A DNA stretch of 64,000 nucleotides from Timema cristinae (GCA_039000515.1 JBCFYV010000012.1:116385949-116449948), one strand, 5' to 3'. Positions 35,018-45,975 are shown, numbered from the stretch's first letter. Program-made: numbers and translations. Notes: a model not told the origin generated them from the letters alone.

Positions 35018-35673
35018 AACTAAAGGACTAAAAGCGTTCATTTGTCAACACAATAATTTAATTAAATGATTGTTTTATAATTTATTTCTTGCTGGTGCTT
35101 ATAGAGGATGTTGCTATTTATTTGTTTGTTGTGTCTGTTATAGATATAAGTCGTGTACCGATATAATCAATCGGTTCAGAAAGTACACGGTAAATACCTC
35201 ATTAGAAAAAAAAAGTTGTGTATTATTAGGGATTAAAGGGGGTTCCACCCCTCGCCTCCCCCTAGCTAACTATGCCTTTGATTAATAAGTCGCAGTTCAA
35301 TTAGCTTGTCCTACATTCTCCACAGTTTTCCCCTTCAAGTAGGCAAACTCTTAGCACGGGCTATCATCGACCCGACAATCAATAGCCCACAATGTGTACA
35401 CTGAATATCACCTCTGAGATAAGACCAAAACTTTATCTTCGATCTCCCTCTCTCTCGGTTTGCTGTTGCCAAATCTCCTCGCTCTCATTTATGTCGGGAG
35501 GTGGTGGGTGGTAAGAAGGCGCTGATGTGAGACGAAATAATTTCCCTATACTTTTTCCGGAAAATTTTCAATCATTATTTCTGTTAATTAATTTCAACTG
35601 ATTAAATGGATCATAATAGTCTAACAGTAATAATAATAATAATTAGTGCTAGTGATAGTAGTAGTAAGAAACA
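35018..35673. other. No gene seen; family G tail fragment
   Basis: 35125-35205 contains ATATAAGTCGTGTACCGATA and GGTTCAGAAAGTACACGGTA, as in family G. GGGGGTTCCACCCC and CCTCCCCCTAGCTAACTATG near 35240-35275 resemble an isolated transposon end. Confidence 0.45.
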
Positions 35674-35907
35674 TCTGCTTCAGTGGCCGCAAGCTCCAAC
35701 GCGCTACTCTAGCAATAGACTAGACTGCCGATGACAGGGAGATCGGGGTTCGATTCGGGTGCACTGAGGGAGGATTTCCACTCACTCTACACACAAATTC
35801 GGTGGCAGTTCCTGTATATTCAACCTTCCTTATCCCTAATACATTAGCCTAATTAGTACACGGACGTATAACCCGAATGGGTAGTAAGACGCGGTGCTAA
35901 AAAAACA
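35674..35907 (+). mobile_element. SINE family A, full length
   Basis: CTGCTTCAGTGGCCGCAAGC, CAATAGACTAGACTGCCGAT, GGGGTTCGATTCGGGTGCAC, then CGTATAACCCGAATGGGTAG, TAAGACGCGGTGCTAAA. Flanks AGTAAGAAACA and AGTAAAGAAACA may be a target duplication with a one-base indel. Confidence 0.92.
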
Positions 35908-36039
35908 GTAAAGAAACAAATGAATGTGAGCCTTTGTAAACCCGTTATGTTCATAAATCACACTTCAAGTTTTTTTTAACTAAACTAGTTAACTAAAATA
36001 ATTTTAAGGTGAGCCCAATATTTGTCCCCCCCCCCCTAT

Positions 36040-36180
36040 CCTCCGTGTTTCCTAACTACCCCTCACCCTTCTTATCACCTACTGGTCTCTTAACACTAGA
36101 TTAAGTACAATAGACTCTAGGTGCCACCTCCACAATTTAACCGCAATGCCGCCACTGCGGAAAATTTTTCATCTCTAGCT
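36040..36180. repeat. Dispersed repeat family F copy
   Basis: CTAGGTGCCACCTCC, then CCGCCACTGCGGAAAATTTT, TCATCTCTAG. Matching phrases occur at 39050-39135 (GGGTGCCGTCTCC, CCACCACTGCGGACACTTGT) and about 30310-30355. Confidence 0.55.
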
Positions 36181-36521
36181 ACTGGTAACCTCGACGAACC
36201 AGCGTTGCAACATTTGTCTTGTATTATAAGCGATATTGACCACATGAAAACAAGAGAATGACAACGCTGTTCCTCAGTAGTAGTCATGAACTTTCCTCAG
36301 AGATGATAGTAGTCACATTGGAACAAACACAGTCCTCTCAGATCGTGTCACGTGTTCCCCTGCTGCGGTTTGAAAGAGGATCATTGTGAACCTCTGTATG
36401 ACGTGTCAACAGGAAGAGGGGGGGGGGGGTGATTGGTTACTCAGTAGCATACACAGCAATTTACCCTGATTCTGGTAGGAAGAACCGTATCTGGTAGTTA
36501 CTAAAACAGTTTTAATATATT

Positions 36522-36640
36522 CATACGTCAAGTCATGTGGTCTGTAGCTGCCACTGTTGATATATATTATCAATACCTATAAAATAACACAAATGATATG
36601 GTAAAATGTTATCAATGTTGACTGCAAAGAAATATGTTTG
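36522..36640 (+). repeat. Dispersed repeat family E copy
   Basis: CATACGTCAAGTCATGTGGT, CTGTAGCTGCCACTGTTGAT, ATATATTATCAATACCTATA, AAATAACAC and GTTATCAATGTTGACTGCAA. Confidence 0.8.
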
Positions 36641-36866
36641 AATTTTCTCTAACGTTCTTCAAAACAAAATCAGGCTAAATATACTCCTGTCGCTGTATGA
36701 AGGCGCCCAGTTATTCAACTTGCACATATCTATCTTCATATCGCGGTACCAAGGTGCACATAGTGGCATTGTGGTAAGGACAGTCAGTATGTGACAGATG
36801 CAAAGAGGTATTAAGCTTCTCTCATGTACCCATACGTCAAATAAAGTGTTTTTTTTTGTCCCGGGG

Positions 36867-38030
36867 CCTAGATTCTAGAGCTAGCTTGCCAGGGGCCTTG
36901 TTATAGAACTAACTTTCCTGGGACTTTTGATCGAGCTTTCTCGAGCCTAGATTATAGAGCTAGCTTGCCAGGGGCCTTGTTATAGAACTAGCTTTCCTGG
37001 GGCCTTTGATCTAGCTTTCTCGAGCCTAGATTATAGAGCTAGCTTGCCAGGGGCCCTGTTATAGAACTAGCTTTCCTGAGGCCTTTGATCGAGCTTTCTC
37101 GAGCCTAGATTATAGAGCTAGCTTGCCAGGGGCCTTGTTATAGAACTAGCTTTCCTGGGGCCTTTGATCGAGCTTTCTCGGGCCTAGATTATATAGCTAG
37201 TTTAACAGGGACATTGTTATAGAACTAGCCTTCCTGGGGCCTTTTATCGAGCTTTCTCAGGCCTAATTATAGAGCTAACTTGCAAGGGGCCTTGTTATAG
37301 AACTAGCTTTCCTGGGGCCTTTGATCTAGCTTTCTCGAGCCTAGATTATAGAGCTAGCTTGCCAGGGGCCTTGTTATAGAACTAACTTTCCTGGGGCCTT
37401 TTATCGAGATTTCTCAGGTCTAATTATAGAGCTAACTTGCAAGGGGCCTTGTTATAGAACTAGCTTTCCTGGGGCCTTTGATCGAGCTTTCTCGGGCCTA
37501 GATTATAGAGCAAGTTTAACAGGGACATTGTTATAGAACTAGCCTTCCTGGGGCCTTTTATCGAACTTTCTCAGGCCTAATTATAGAGCTAACTTGCAAG
37601 GGGCCCTGTTATAGAACTATCTTTCCTGGGGCCTTTGATCGAGCTTTCTCAGGCCTAATTATAGAGCTAACTTGCAAGGGGCCTTCTTATAGAACTAGCT
37701 TTCCTGGGGCCTTTGATCGAGCTTTCTCGGGCCTAGATTATAGAGCTAGTTAAACAGGGACATTGTTATAGAACTAGCCTTCCTGGGGCCTTTTATCGAG
37801 CTTTCTCAGGCCTAATTATAGAGCTAACTTGCAAGGGGCCTTGTTATAGAACTAGCCTTCCTGGGGCTTTTTATCGAGCTTTCTCGGCCTAATTATAGAG
37901 CTAATTTGCAAGGGGTCTTGTTATAGAACTAGATTTCCTGGGGCCTTTGATCGATCTTTCTCGAGCCTAGATTATAGAGATAGCTTGCCAGAGTCCTAGA
38001 TTACAGAGATGACTTGCAGGGGATCTAGAT
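36867..38030. repeat. 79/77-bp satellite, 15 units, with higher-order order
   Basis: Each unit has CCTAGATTATAGAGCTAGCT, TGCCAGGGGCCTTGTTATAG, AACTAGCTTTCCTGGGGCCT, TTGATCGAGCTTTCTCGAG. Starts fall at about 36867, 36946, 37025, 37104, 37183, 37262 and so on. Three variants: G (TTGCCAGGGGCC), T (TTTAACAGGGACATT) and L (shorter CTAATTAT start, TTGCAAGGGGCC). Their order is G G G G T L G L T L L T L L then a partial G. No gene. Confidence 0.95.
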
Positions 38031-38154
38031 TTGACCCATGGGCCATTGTTTATATATTTGGGGAAGTCTCAATAGTATACCTTGAATTTATTACGAATTG
38101 ACATATCTTACATCTAGAAAACTTAATATATGTACAGTACATCTACTTTCACTT

Positions 38155-38275
38155 ATTCATACGTCAAGTCATGTTATCTGCAGCTGTCACTTTTGATAGA
38201 TATTATCAATGTTTATAAAATAACACTTATAATAAAATGTTATCAATGTTGACCACAAAAAAATGTGTTTTTGTC
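38155..38275 (+). repeat. Dispersed repeat family E copy
   Basis: CATACGTCAAGTCATGTTAT, CTGCAGCTGTCACTTTTGAT, AGATATTATCAATG, AAATAACACTTATAATAAAA and GTTATCAATGTTGACCACAA. It flanks the right side of the satellite, while the copy at 36522 flanks its left side. Confidence 0.8.
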
Positions 38276-38477
38276 CAAATGTGCATTTGCAAGAAAGTCG
38301 AGGTATCTCGTGTTTGTGCTGTTCTAAGTCCTAGCGCCAGGATTGAATGTTTACTGTAAGACGTCGCTGTATTAGGTTAAGTTAGTTGGTTAATGATTTA
38401 GTACAATAGCTGTGTATTCAGAAAAAAAAACGTCGGGTCTGTTGTAGACTCAATATGTTAATACCTCAAATTATATG

Positions 38478-38760
38478 GGTGATCTGGTGGTCTAGGGGTA
38501 AGCTGTCAGACTTCTGTGATGGGGGTCCGGGGTTCAATCCTCGGTCCCGGCACAAATCTATCTCATTACCAAACCCTTCCTTCACCTCTGACAAGACTTG
38601 TATTAATTCACTTGTGAATGTGAGGAATGACAGGCCTCCACCGTGGTTCGGATTCCACGTTAAACTGTAGGTCCTTCATTTCATCTCACAATCACCCTAC
38701 CATTACACATTAGCGTAAGTGCGTATAACCCGAACGGGTAGTAAGACGGGGTGATAATAA
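38478..38760 (+). mobile_element. SINE family B, full length (plus)
   Basis: Head GGTGATCTGGTGGTCTAGGG with B box GGGGTTCAATCCTCGG, body ACAGGCCTCCACCGTGGTTC, and tail GTATAACCCGAACGGGTAGT with (ATAA)n cut short by the next SINE. Confidence 0.95.
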
Positions 38761-39034
38761 TTTTTTTTTAGCACTGCGTCTTACTACCCATTCGGGTTAT
38801 ACGCACTTACGCTAATGTGTAATGGTAGGGTGATTGTGAGATGAAATGAAGGACCTACAGTTTAACGTGGAATCCGAACCACGGTGGAAGCCTGGCATTC
38901 CCCACATTCACAAGATGTCTTGTCAGAGGTGAAGGAAGGGTTTGGTAATAAGATAAATCTTTGCCGGGACCGAGGATTGAACCCCGGCCGCCAGCATAGA
39001 AGTCTGACACTTTACCCTAAACCACCAGGTCACC
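38761..39034 (-). mobile_element. SINE family B, full length (minus), inserted into the previous SINE's tail
   Basis: A reversed full copy, from AGCACTGCGTCTTACTACCC to CCACCAGGTCACC. ATAATAAT at 38754-38761 and 39036-39043 duplicates the target, which is the (TAA)n of the preceding SINE. The pair forms a 560-base inverted repeat with almost no spacer. Confidence 0.93.
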
Positions 39035-39043
39035 AATAATAAT

Positions 39044-40788
39044 ATAGGCCCTGGGTGCCGTCTCCCCCCCGCCCCCTCAACCAACCCTCTCACTAATTCG
39101 TAATCCACCACTGCGGACACTTGTCATCTTTAAAAGCAGCTCTACGGGAGGTTGTAGGTCGCGGCCCACAGTTTTGGAGGTGTATAATCGTGATCTATCG
39201 CCCCCCCCCCCCCCACTTCCTCCCACCCGTCTTGCGCGTGTGTATATGTGCGTATGTAAATGTTTGGCCTGCGACAACTTGTTTCAATTGTTTTAAACTG
39301 TTCGCGCATCTCACCGCCCGGTGGACAACAGGGCCGCTGCGCGCAAGAGTGGCGCATATCTCGAATACAAAGGCAGGATTTTGTTCGGGAGGGGGAATAG
39401 AAAAATGTATATAGACCTGTCTGTGCCTCTCAAACTCTTTAAAACCGCGACCCATTTTTCAGAAAGACAAACTTCCCCGACTCTCCGCCTAGCTCTAATT
39501 CAATGTTCACACTAGGAAACTATCGCCCGGCAACACGGAGTTAAGTTGGGAGTTTCACACGAATAAATTGGGCTAAGCAACAGTCGATCAGAAGTTGCCC
39601 GCTTTTGGCGATTTGTGGCGTAGTGACACTCGGTGACTGTTTGGTCAATCGCGTGTTTATATTGATCGTTTCATTCGCACAGGGCAACGACCCCCCGGCC
39701 AGTCTCCCAAGTGGTGCCAACTCGCAAGCCACCAGTTGAATTTTATCTTTGGCTATCTGGTTACCTATCGTCTTTTGGTCTTTATCTGCACTGTCAAATC
39801 TTGTGCAGTTGTTTTGACATGAGTTTACCTTAATTAAACATATTTATAATTTAAGATTTAGATATATTGCCCAAAAATCTATAGAAAGAGTTAGTTGATT
39901 GATAAATTTTGTTAAGTTAATTGATGTAAAAAATGTATAATTAGGTTAATTTATGGTTATAACTGATAACATATTGTCAAATAGTGAACATTACACATTT
40001 AATAAATAACTCATCATCACTTTAGCATTATATCAGGTGATGATGATAAGTCTAAAATATATGAAACACGTTAAAAAAAATTTAAACCTTACAAATAACA
40101 AAATAGATTAGAAAATACAATGTTTAAGTTCATGTAGGTTCAGAATTCAAATTATAAAAAATATTTGGGTTAAAATATTAACATCTGCAACAAGATTATG
40201 ACTAATTGATTGAGTATTAATATACCACGACTTTAAGATATGAATATTTAATGAAACAATGTCTAACGTATAGATAAGTAATAGAGTTGACAAGTATAAA
40301 ATTTTAATTTATAGGTTAACCAATTTTAAACGGATATAATTGATGTGGAGAATTTGGTAATATTCTAAATCTTATCTGATATTTCTTGTCCCGTTACTCC
40401 TTTTTGCATTTCCAGCGCTAAAAGATGCTGGAATATTCAATTAAACATAGATGATTTTATATCAAAAGTCTAAGAACGACCGGCGATATGGAATTTATCA
40501 CAGGACGGTACTACTGCCATTCGGATTACAGGTGCCTTCATAAATTTCTTCTCTTAAATTTCCGAGATGTTCATCCAAAGATGTCAATGATACCAGGAAG
40601 TAATTAAACTTATTATTATTTAATCGGAGATCTTCATAACTTTCTTTGTGTATTCTGGTTAAGCTGATACTGGTTTTTCTGAGCGATTGAAATTGCCGCG
40701 TGTGATTGCCTGCTAATTCGACAGAGCGATAGTTGACCATGAGAAGCTCATGAACTGTAATGATGTGAAATCATTGAATCACTGTTTA
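39044..40788. other. No gene seen; family F fragment at left
   Basis: 39050-39135 matches repeat family F. The interval 39160-39740 is CpG-richer, with a C run at 39201-39214 and many overlapping short frames, none convincing. 39740-40788 is AT-rich spacer. Confidence 0.45.
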
Positions 40789-41248
40789 TCTATACTTATA
40801 AAATAACATGTCCTGACTGACTGACTGATTCATCATCGCCGAGCGCAAACTATCAAGGCTACAAGCATGAAATTCGGACTGTATATTCATTTTGTTATGT
40901 AGGCACCCACTAAGAAAGAATTTTAGAAAATTCCACCCCAAAGGGGTCAAAATAGGGGATGATAATATGTATGAAAGTCCGTCATTTTGAAAGTTACATA
41001 AACAAAATTTTGTATTTCGGTTATTGACGTAAAACAAATAAATACGTGTTTCAGGAATTTTGGAAATTTTATTTAATAAGGGATGAAAAAGGGGGTGAAA
41101 GTTTGTATCGGACTTGCATTATTTTTGATCTGAGGTCAAGTTATGGTCATCAACGTAACGTAATATTTTAAATTAATCTGTAAATACATATTATGTATAT
41201 TTTCGTATTTGTATATAATCAACTTCCACGCGAGCAAAAGCTATCTAG
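40789..41248 (+). mobile_element. Non-autonomous Helitron
   Basis: The 5' end TCTATACTTATAAAATAACA follows an A, and TGACTGACTGACTGATTCAT comes next. The inner landmarks ACTAAGAAAGAATTTTAGAA, ATTCCACCCCAAAGGGG and AAGGGGGTGAAAGTTTGTAT, and the end CACGCGAGCAAAAGCTATCTAG before T, match the pattern of insect and other animal Helitrons (5' TC, 3' CTAG, insertion between A and T, no target duplication). No RepHel gene, so it would be mobilised in trans. Confidence 0.82.
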
Positions 41249-41255
41249 TATATAT

Positions 41256-41289
<34 letters not shown>
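41249..41289. repeat. (TA)n microsatellite
   Basis: TA run that directly abuts the 3' CTAG end of the Helitron; Helitrons often insert at AT-rich sites. Confidence 0.93.
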
Positions 41290-41292
<3 letters not shown>

Positions 41293-41420
41293 CGTATGAG
41301 CCACTGTTGCCCGGATGCTGTGGTCCAGCGGGTGCCTGTTATCTGCTGACAACAGTGAGTGACCCTCCTGTGTTATAAACAAAACATACTCCAGTTCTCT
41401 GTAGTCTGCATTACCGAACT

Positions 41421-41800
41421 AAACCAGGCCTTATTACACTAGGGACTATGACAGGCAGTATTACACTAGGGACTATGACAGGCCGGATTACACTAGGGAG
41501 TATGAGAGGCAAGATTACACTAGGGACTATGACAGGCAGGATTACACTAGGGACTATGACAGGCAGGATTACACTAGGGACTATGAGAGGCAGTATTACA
41601 CTAGGGACTATGAGAGGCAGTATTACACTAGGGACTATGACAAGCAGTATTACACTAGGGACTGTGTCAGGCAGGATTACACTAAGAACTATGAGAGGTA
41701 GTATTACACTAGGGACTATGACAGGCAGTATTACACTAGGGACTATGACAGGTCATATTGCACTGGGGTTTATATCGGGCCATATTACACAAAGGAGGAC
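41421..41800. repeat. 27-bp minisatellite, about 13 copies
   Basis: Unit GGGACTATGACAGGCAGGAT, TACACTA. All units are 27 bases, so one frame stays open and reads GTMTGRITL repeats; the product is repeat-only and not called as a gene. Degeneracy rises toward the right end. Confidence 0.95.
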
Positions 41801-42061
41801 CAGACTCTCTTACACTAATATTTATAGGCCCACCATATTTCACTATAAAATATCCCAAGACCCTATTATACTACCTAGTGAATGTACCAGATAATTTTAA
41901 ATAGGAGATTAGATTAGATTGTTAGGGATCACACTAAGCCGAGTGACTAAACCGGACCATGTCACACAAGTGATTCGACATTAACACTTGACAGTATTAG
42001 TAACAAAAAAAATTGATAGGAGCTATAAATAAAATCATGAGTACATAACATACTTAAAAAA

Positions 42062-42262
42062 AACTTGCTTCTTTGGAGCACGCGAGCCGGTATTACGGTG
42101 CCGGGTTTGACTTCCCGATTGGTGTACTGATGTGAGTTTTTCTTTTAAATAGTTAGTTTCTTACTTTCCCTCCAAGAAAATATGGGCACGTTCTCTCCTA
42201 CCTTTTTCACCCTACCATCGTAAATATGCCGAATAGGTGAGACGTGATGCAAAAGAGAAAAA
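42062..42262 (+). mobile_element. SINE family A, degenerate
   Basis: GCGGTTTGACTTCCC-like B box (GGGTTTGACTTCCCGATTGG), GTTTTTCTTTTAAATAGTTA, CCTCCAAGAAAATATGGGCA, ATGCCGAATAGGTGAGACGT. Heavily diverged. Confidence 0.6.
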
Positions 42263-43551
42263 AAAAAAAGTTAAGGTGACGCTAATTCGGTCCAACTCGC
42301 TAATAGTATGTGTCGCAAACAATTTCCGCAACCAACCAGAAGCCTAAAAAAAAAAATAGTATTACGGAAATGTCAAAGCCACACAAATCTCTCAAAACAG
42401 AATTTCAAGCCGGAATAAAAAAAACTGAGGGTGAGGGTGGGGGAGGTAAAAAAGTAAAAGAAGAGAGATAACCGTATCGAAATGAAGAGTGATGTTATTG
42501 ACTCACTAATACTAGTATGTAACCTGTCGTTACACTGTAACAACCCCCTCCCCACCTCCCCCAAAGCTTACAACTCATGCCTGATGAATGAGACACGATA
42601 CGTGTGTGACGAACTACTGCGCATGATCACCTCTGGGAGGGGTTGGAGGGGAGTCACCTGGAGGAACTGCGCATGGTGCGGTATTCAGGATCCTGAGTTC
42701 ATACCTCGGTGAACATATCGCCATCGCCTTCTAAATTCCACCCTCGCCCCTCGTTCCCCTCCAACCCTTCTCCCACCCTTTCTATCGACTGAAGGAACAT
42801 TTATTTTACTTTTGTGTTTCCCCTCAATCCCCCCCTCCCCCATACCCTGAACAGCGTGAAGAGAATCGTATCGAGAGCGCATGCGCATATCTCTTTCCCC
42901 TTCGGTTACCCCCTTTCCATCAAATCCCCCCCTTTTAAAAACCAGTGTTTAGTCACACGTAACCCCCCACTATTTACCCCCCCTCCTCTTTGGTAGGTAT
43001 TCATACCCATACCCCCTGGCAGTCCTAACACTTTTTTTTAAATCTCCCTAGTCAGTAAAACAGCTGATCGCATCGCGCGGGCCTTGGCCTTCAGAGCGGT
43101 CGTGTGTCGATTGTTGGGGGGGGGGGGGCGGTAGGAGGGGGAAGGTCCGTGGTTCGTAGCCTGCCTGAAGCACAGTCACGCATGTACAATACTTGGATGT
43201 TACACAATGCGGCTGTGACGCTTTTATTTAGCGGTGGTTATCATAAATACGGTACCTTACTAATCTATTACATTAGGATTTGACAGATCTGACGTCAGAA
43301 AATTCGGAAAATTGGATAACTCGAACTCAAGATGATTCTCTATTAAATTTCTAATTAAATCAATGGTTAAAAAATAGTATTTAATTCGAATTTGACAAAG
43401 GAATATTTGGATAGTTCTAATTTCTAGTTTGTACTCATTTCAAACCTAACTTAAACGATCTTTATTTATTAAACCACCCTAATGTCAAATAAAGTTAGAG
43501 TTAGCCTATTGACACATAATACGATATAAAGCGTGGAATTATGCACCGGCG
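42263..43551. other. No firm gene; pyrimidine-rich stretch
   Basis: 42530-43030 is C/T-rich on the plus strand with many short frames on both strands, none of a recognised family. A 13-base G run lies at 43116. The remainder is AT-rich. Confidence 0.45.
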
Positions 43552-43770
43552 ACAAGGCCGTAGCCAGCCAATGATTTCAGGGAGGGGGGGTCACATCGCC
43601 CCAATTTCTGGAGGCCTGAATTTTTTTTTATAAACGATAAACAGTTCTAGAAGTTATATGAAGTGCTTTTAATGGTAACACAGCCCCCTAATTTGTACTC
43701 GTTCCTTAATTTTGATATTGTTGGAACAATAAATAAAGCCATTTATAAAATACGGCCTTGACCGTCGACG
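43552..43770 (-). repeat. Dispersed repeat family H copy
   Basis: The reverse complement aligns with 13610-13915: CGGCCTTGTCGCC end, CCAATGATTTCAGGGAGG, CTAATTTGTACTCGTTCCTT, AATTTTGATATTGTTGG, AAATAAAGCCATTTATAAA. Confidence 0.7.
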
Positions 43771-44154
43771 AGCGGGTTGCCTAATATAGGGGATATGTTT
43801 ATGTTGGCTCGGGCTTTCATCAATTCTGATGTATGCAATGTTCATAACGCTAATTTGTCAAAGTTTTTATTAATTTGTGTTTGAATTTTTGTATCTATTT
43901 ATTGTGTATGTGTGTTTTATAAAACGTGTATATTTGTATGTCGTATATTTTAAGCTTATTGATTTATTGTGGGCCTTGACACTCACGAATATGGTTAATT
44001 CGAATTTCGGATATTTCGATTTTTTTTTAGATATCTCTTCGAATTACAAAAAAAATATATTTTCACAATTTCTTACTTGTCGGATCGGATGTGTTATACA
44101 GGAGAACATTATGTTCAGGCAATTTTATTTTAAGACAAATATTTTCTTTTTCTT
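43771..44154. other. No gene seen
   Basis: AT-rich spacer between repeats; the frame at 43877 continues into the adjacent SINE and is not coding. Confidence 0.5.
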
Positions 44155-44270
44155 TATCACCGCGTCTTACTACCCCTTTTGTGCATTTTGTAAAAACTAC
44201 ACCCAGTATACCCGACCGAGATTCGAACCTTGACCTCCTAGTCATCGGCAGTTAGACCACGCGGCCACCG
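44155..44270 (-). mobile_element. SINE family A, reverse, with internal deletion
   Basis: ATCACCGCGTCTTACTACCC then, after a gap in the body, CAGTATACCCGACCGAGATT, CGAACCTTGACCTCCTAGTC, AGACCACGCGGCCACCGGGT. Both ends are present and about 120 internal bases are missing. Confidence 0.82.
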
Positions 44271-44317
44271 GGTATTGATTTATTAAATGAAATGTTGAAC
44301 ACAATTTTTTAATATTA

Positions 44318-44586
44318 TTATTACCGCGTCTTATTACCCGTTGGGGTCATACGCACTTACGCTAACATGTAATGGTAGGGTGATTGTGAGATGAAATGGA
44401 GGACCTACAGTTTAACGTGGGATCCGAACCACGGTGGAGGCCTGGCATTCCCCACATTCACAAGATGTCTTGTCAGAGGTGAAGGAAGGGTTTGGTAATC
44501 AGATAAATCTGTGCCGGGAACGAGGATTGAACCCCTGACCCCCAGCACAGAAGTCTGACACCTTACCCCTAGACCACCAGGACACT
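44318..44586 (-). mobile_element. SINE family B, reverse, full length
   Basis: ACCGCGTCTTATTACCCGTT, GGGGTCATACGCACTTACGC, GATCCGAACCACGGTGGAGG, CTTGTCAGAGGTGAAGGAAG, GAGGATTGAACCCCTGACCC, CTAGACCACCAGGACAC. (ATT)n at its tail side. Confidence 0.94.
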
Positions 44587-45479
44587 CAACATAAATATTA
44601 TATAGCCTAATTACCTTCTAAATCCCGTAAAAAACAAACCTTGTTGGGAAACAAGCATATCTGGTAAAGAAACTACTTTTTATTTTTTTACAATAATTAG
44701 CGCTATTTCTCCTTCAGGGATGGACTTGTCGGAAAACGTAGGATTAGGATGAGTAATAGAGCAGGGTCTGTCAAACTCGTTTTATCGTGAGGGACACATT
44801 GAAAATTTAAAATACTGACGGGGCCACATTAATAAAAAAAAAATCACTTATTTTAAATCTTCCTTGTTATTCTTTTATTCCCTTCTTATTTGAGAATTAA
44901 TTTGTTTGTTTGTTTGTTACGCCTTACCAAATAAATTTGAACATTATTTAAAAAAACTATTATTTTAGTTAAAATTAATCCCCCCGTATCGTATTAATAA
45001 AAAAAAAAATATTACGATGCTTCTGTGAAAACAATTAAACTAACCCTATTTTTCTACTAAAAATTTATAACTTTTTTTCGCAACAATGGTTTGAACATCG
45101 GGACAAAATCACTTCCATAATATTGTTAACATACGCGTTGGGCTGCCAAATATTGAAACACATCGGGTATAGTTATTGTAGTACAATGCAGCTCTCTGTT
45201 GACTAAATTATAAACTACTGAGAGTATGGAACGATCTCGCCGGCTCACCCGTCTCTTTTGTCTATTTCAATAACATTTTAGTTAATTATCTGTTATATAA
45301 GATAAAAGTTAGTATTATTATCACATATATATACAAAGTTAAATATATTTATTAGGAATCCAAAGTATAAAATATTTACAAACTAAATATATTAACTTAA
45401 ATAATGTTTTGTTGTTAGTTAGGCGCAGATAGATATTAAAAATCTGAGTATAAGTTCAAAATGTTCAACTTTTATCTTC
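44587..45479. other. Spacer upstream of U1; isolated transposon end
   Basis: GCAGGGTCTGTCAAACTCGT at 44761 followed by GGGGCCACATTAATAAA resembles one end of a hAT element, with no partner end found. The 100 bases upstream of U1 should hold its proximal sequence element, but I see no motif that I can name. Confidence 0.4.
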
Positions 45480-45641
45480 ATACTTACCTGGCGTAGGGGT
45501 TACCGTGATCATGAAGGCGGTTCCCCCAGGGTGAGGCCCTTGCATTGCACTTCGCTTGGGTTGACCCCTGCGATAGTCCCAAATGTGGATTACTCGGGCG
45601 CGTAATTTTTGGTAGTCGGGACTGCGTTCGCGCAGTCCTGG
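45480..45641 (+). ncRNA. U1: U1 spliceosomal snRNA
   Basis: The RNA component of the U1 snRNP, which base-pairs with 5' splice sites in the nucleus. The 5' end ATACTTACCTG is intact, with the splice-site-pairing ACTTACCTG at 45482-45490. Stem-loop I has ACCGT-GATCATGAAG-GCGGT, the U1-70K-binding loop (45507-45516). Stem-loop II carries the U1A-binding ATTGCAC at 45544-45550. Stem-loop III keeps TAGTCC/GGATTA pairing around CAAATGT. The Sm site AATTTTTGG is at 45604-45612. Stem-loop IV is GGACTGCG-TTCG-CGCAGTCC, a perfect 8-bp hairpin with a UUCG loop. Length of about 162-164 is normal. Conserved pairing argues for a working gene rather than a pseudogene. Promoter and 3' box were not identified. 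Confidence 0.95.
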
Positions 45642-45805
45642 TCCATAATACAAACCAATCTCTAAATTAACTTACTTGTATCTCAGATTAAAATGATGAT
45701 GAATTAACTAAATATTAGTTCTTAAAGTTTTAATCTTACATTTAGAGATGGGAAAAACTGCTACTTTTGTCACCGTGACAGTATTCGTACCTAGTCACAG
45801 CCTAG

Positions 45806-45975
45806 TTTTTTTAGCACCGCATCAATGTGTTAGGGATGAAGATTGTTGATTCTAGAATAAATGCACCCACATTTGTTCGGAATGAGAGTTTAAAACGTTT
45901 AGGAAAAAATCCCCCTCAATGCACCCAACCGGAATCGAAACTCAATCTCCTTGTCCAATCTAGTGCGAGAGTGAA
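45806..45975 (-). mobile_element. SINE family A, reverse, degenerate
   Basis: TTTAGCACCGCATCAATGTG, GTTAGGGATGAAGATTG, ATGCACCCACATTTGTTCGG, TTTAGGAAAAAATCCCCCTC, ACCGGAATCGAAACTCAATC. The palindrome region is lost. It lies 165 bases downstream of U1. Confidence 0.75.

Noticed and set aside
41448..41894. 148-codon frame with GTMTGRITL repeats
   Set aside because: A 27-bp minisatellite with period divisible by three explains it.
42373..42996. Several overlapping 60-76-codon frames
   Set aside because: A pyrimidine-rich tract gives stop-poor frames on both strands; no coding signal.
44761..44840. A second hAT element starting CAGGGTCTGTCAAACTCG
   Set aside because: Only one end is recognisable; no inverted partner or target duplication found.
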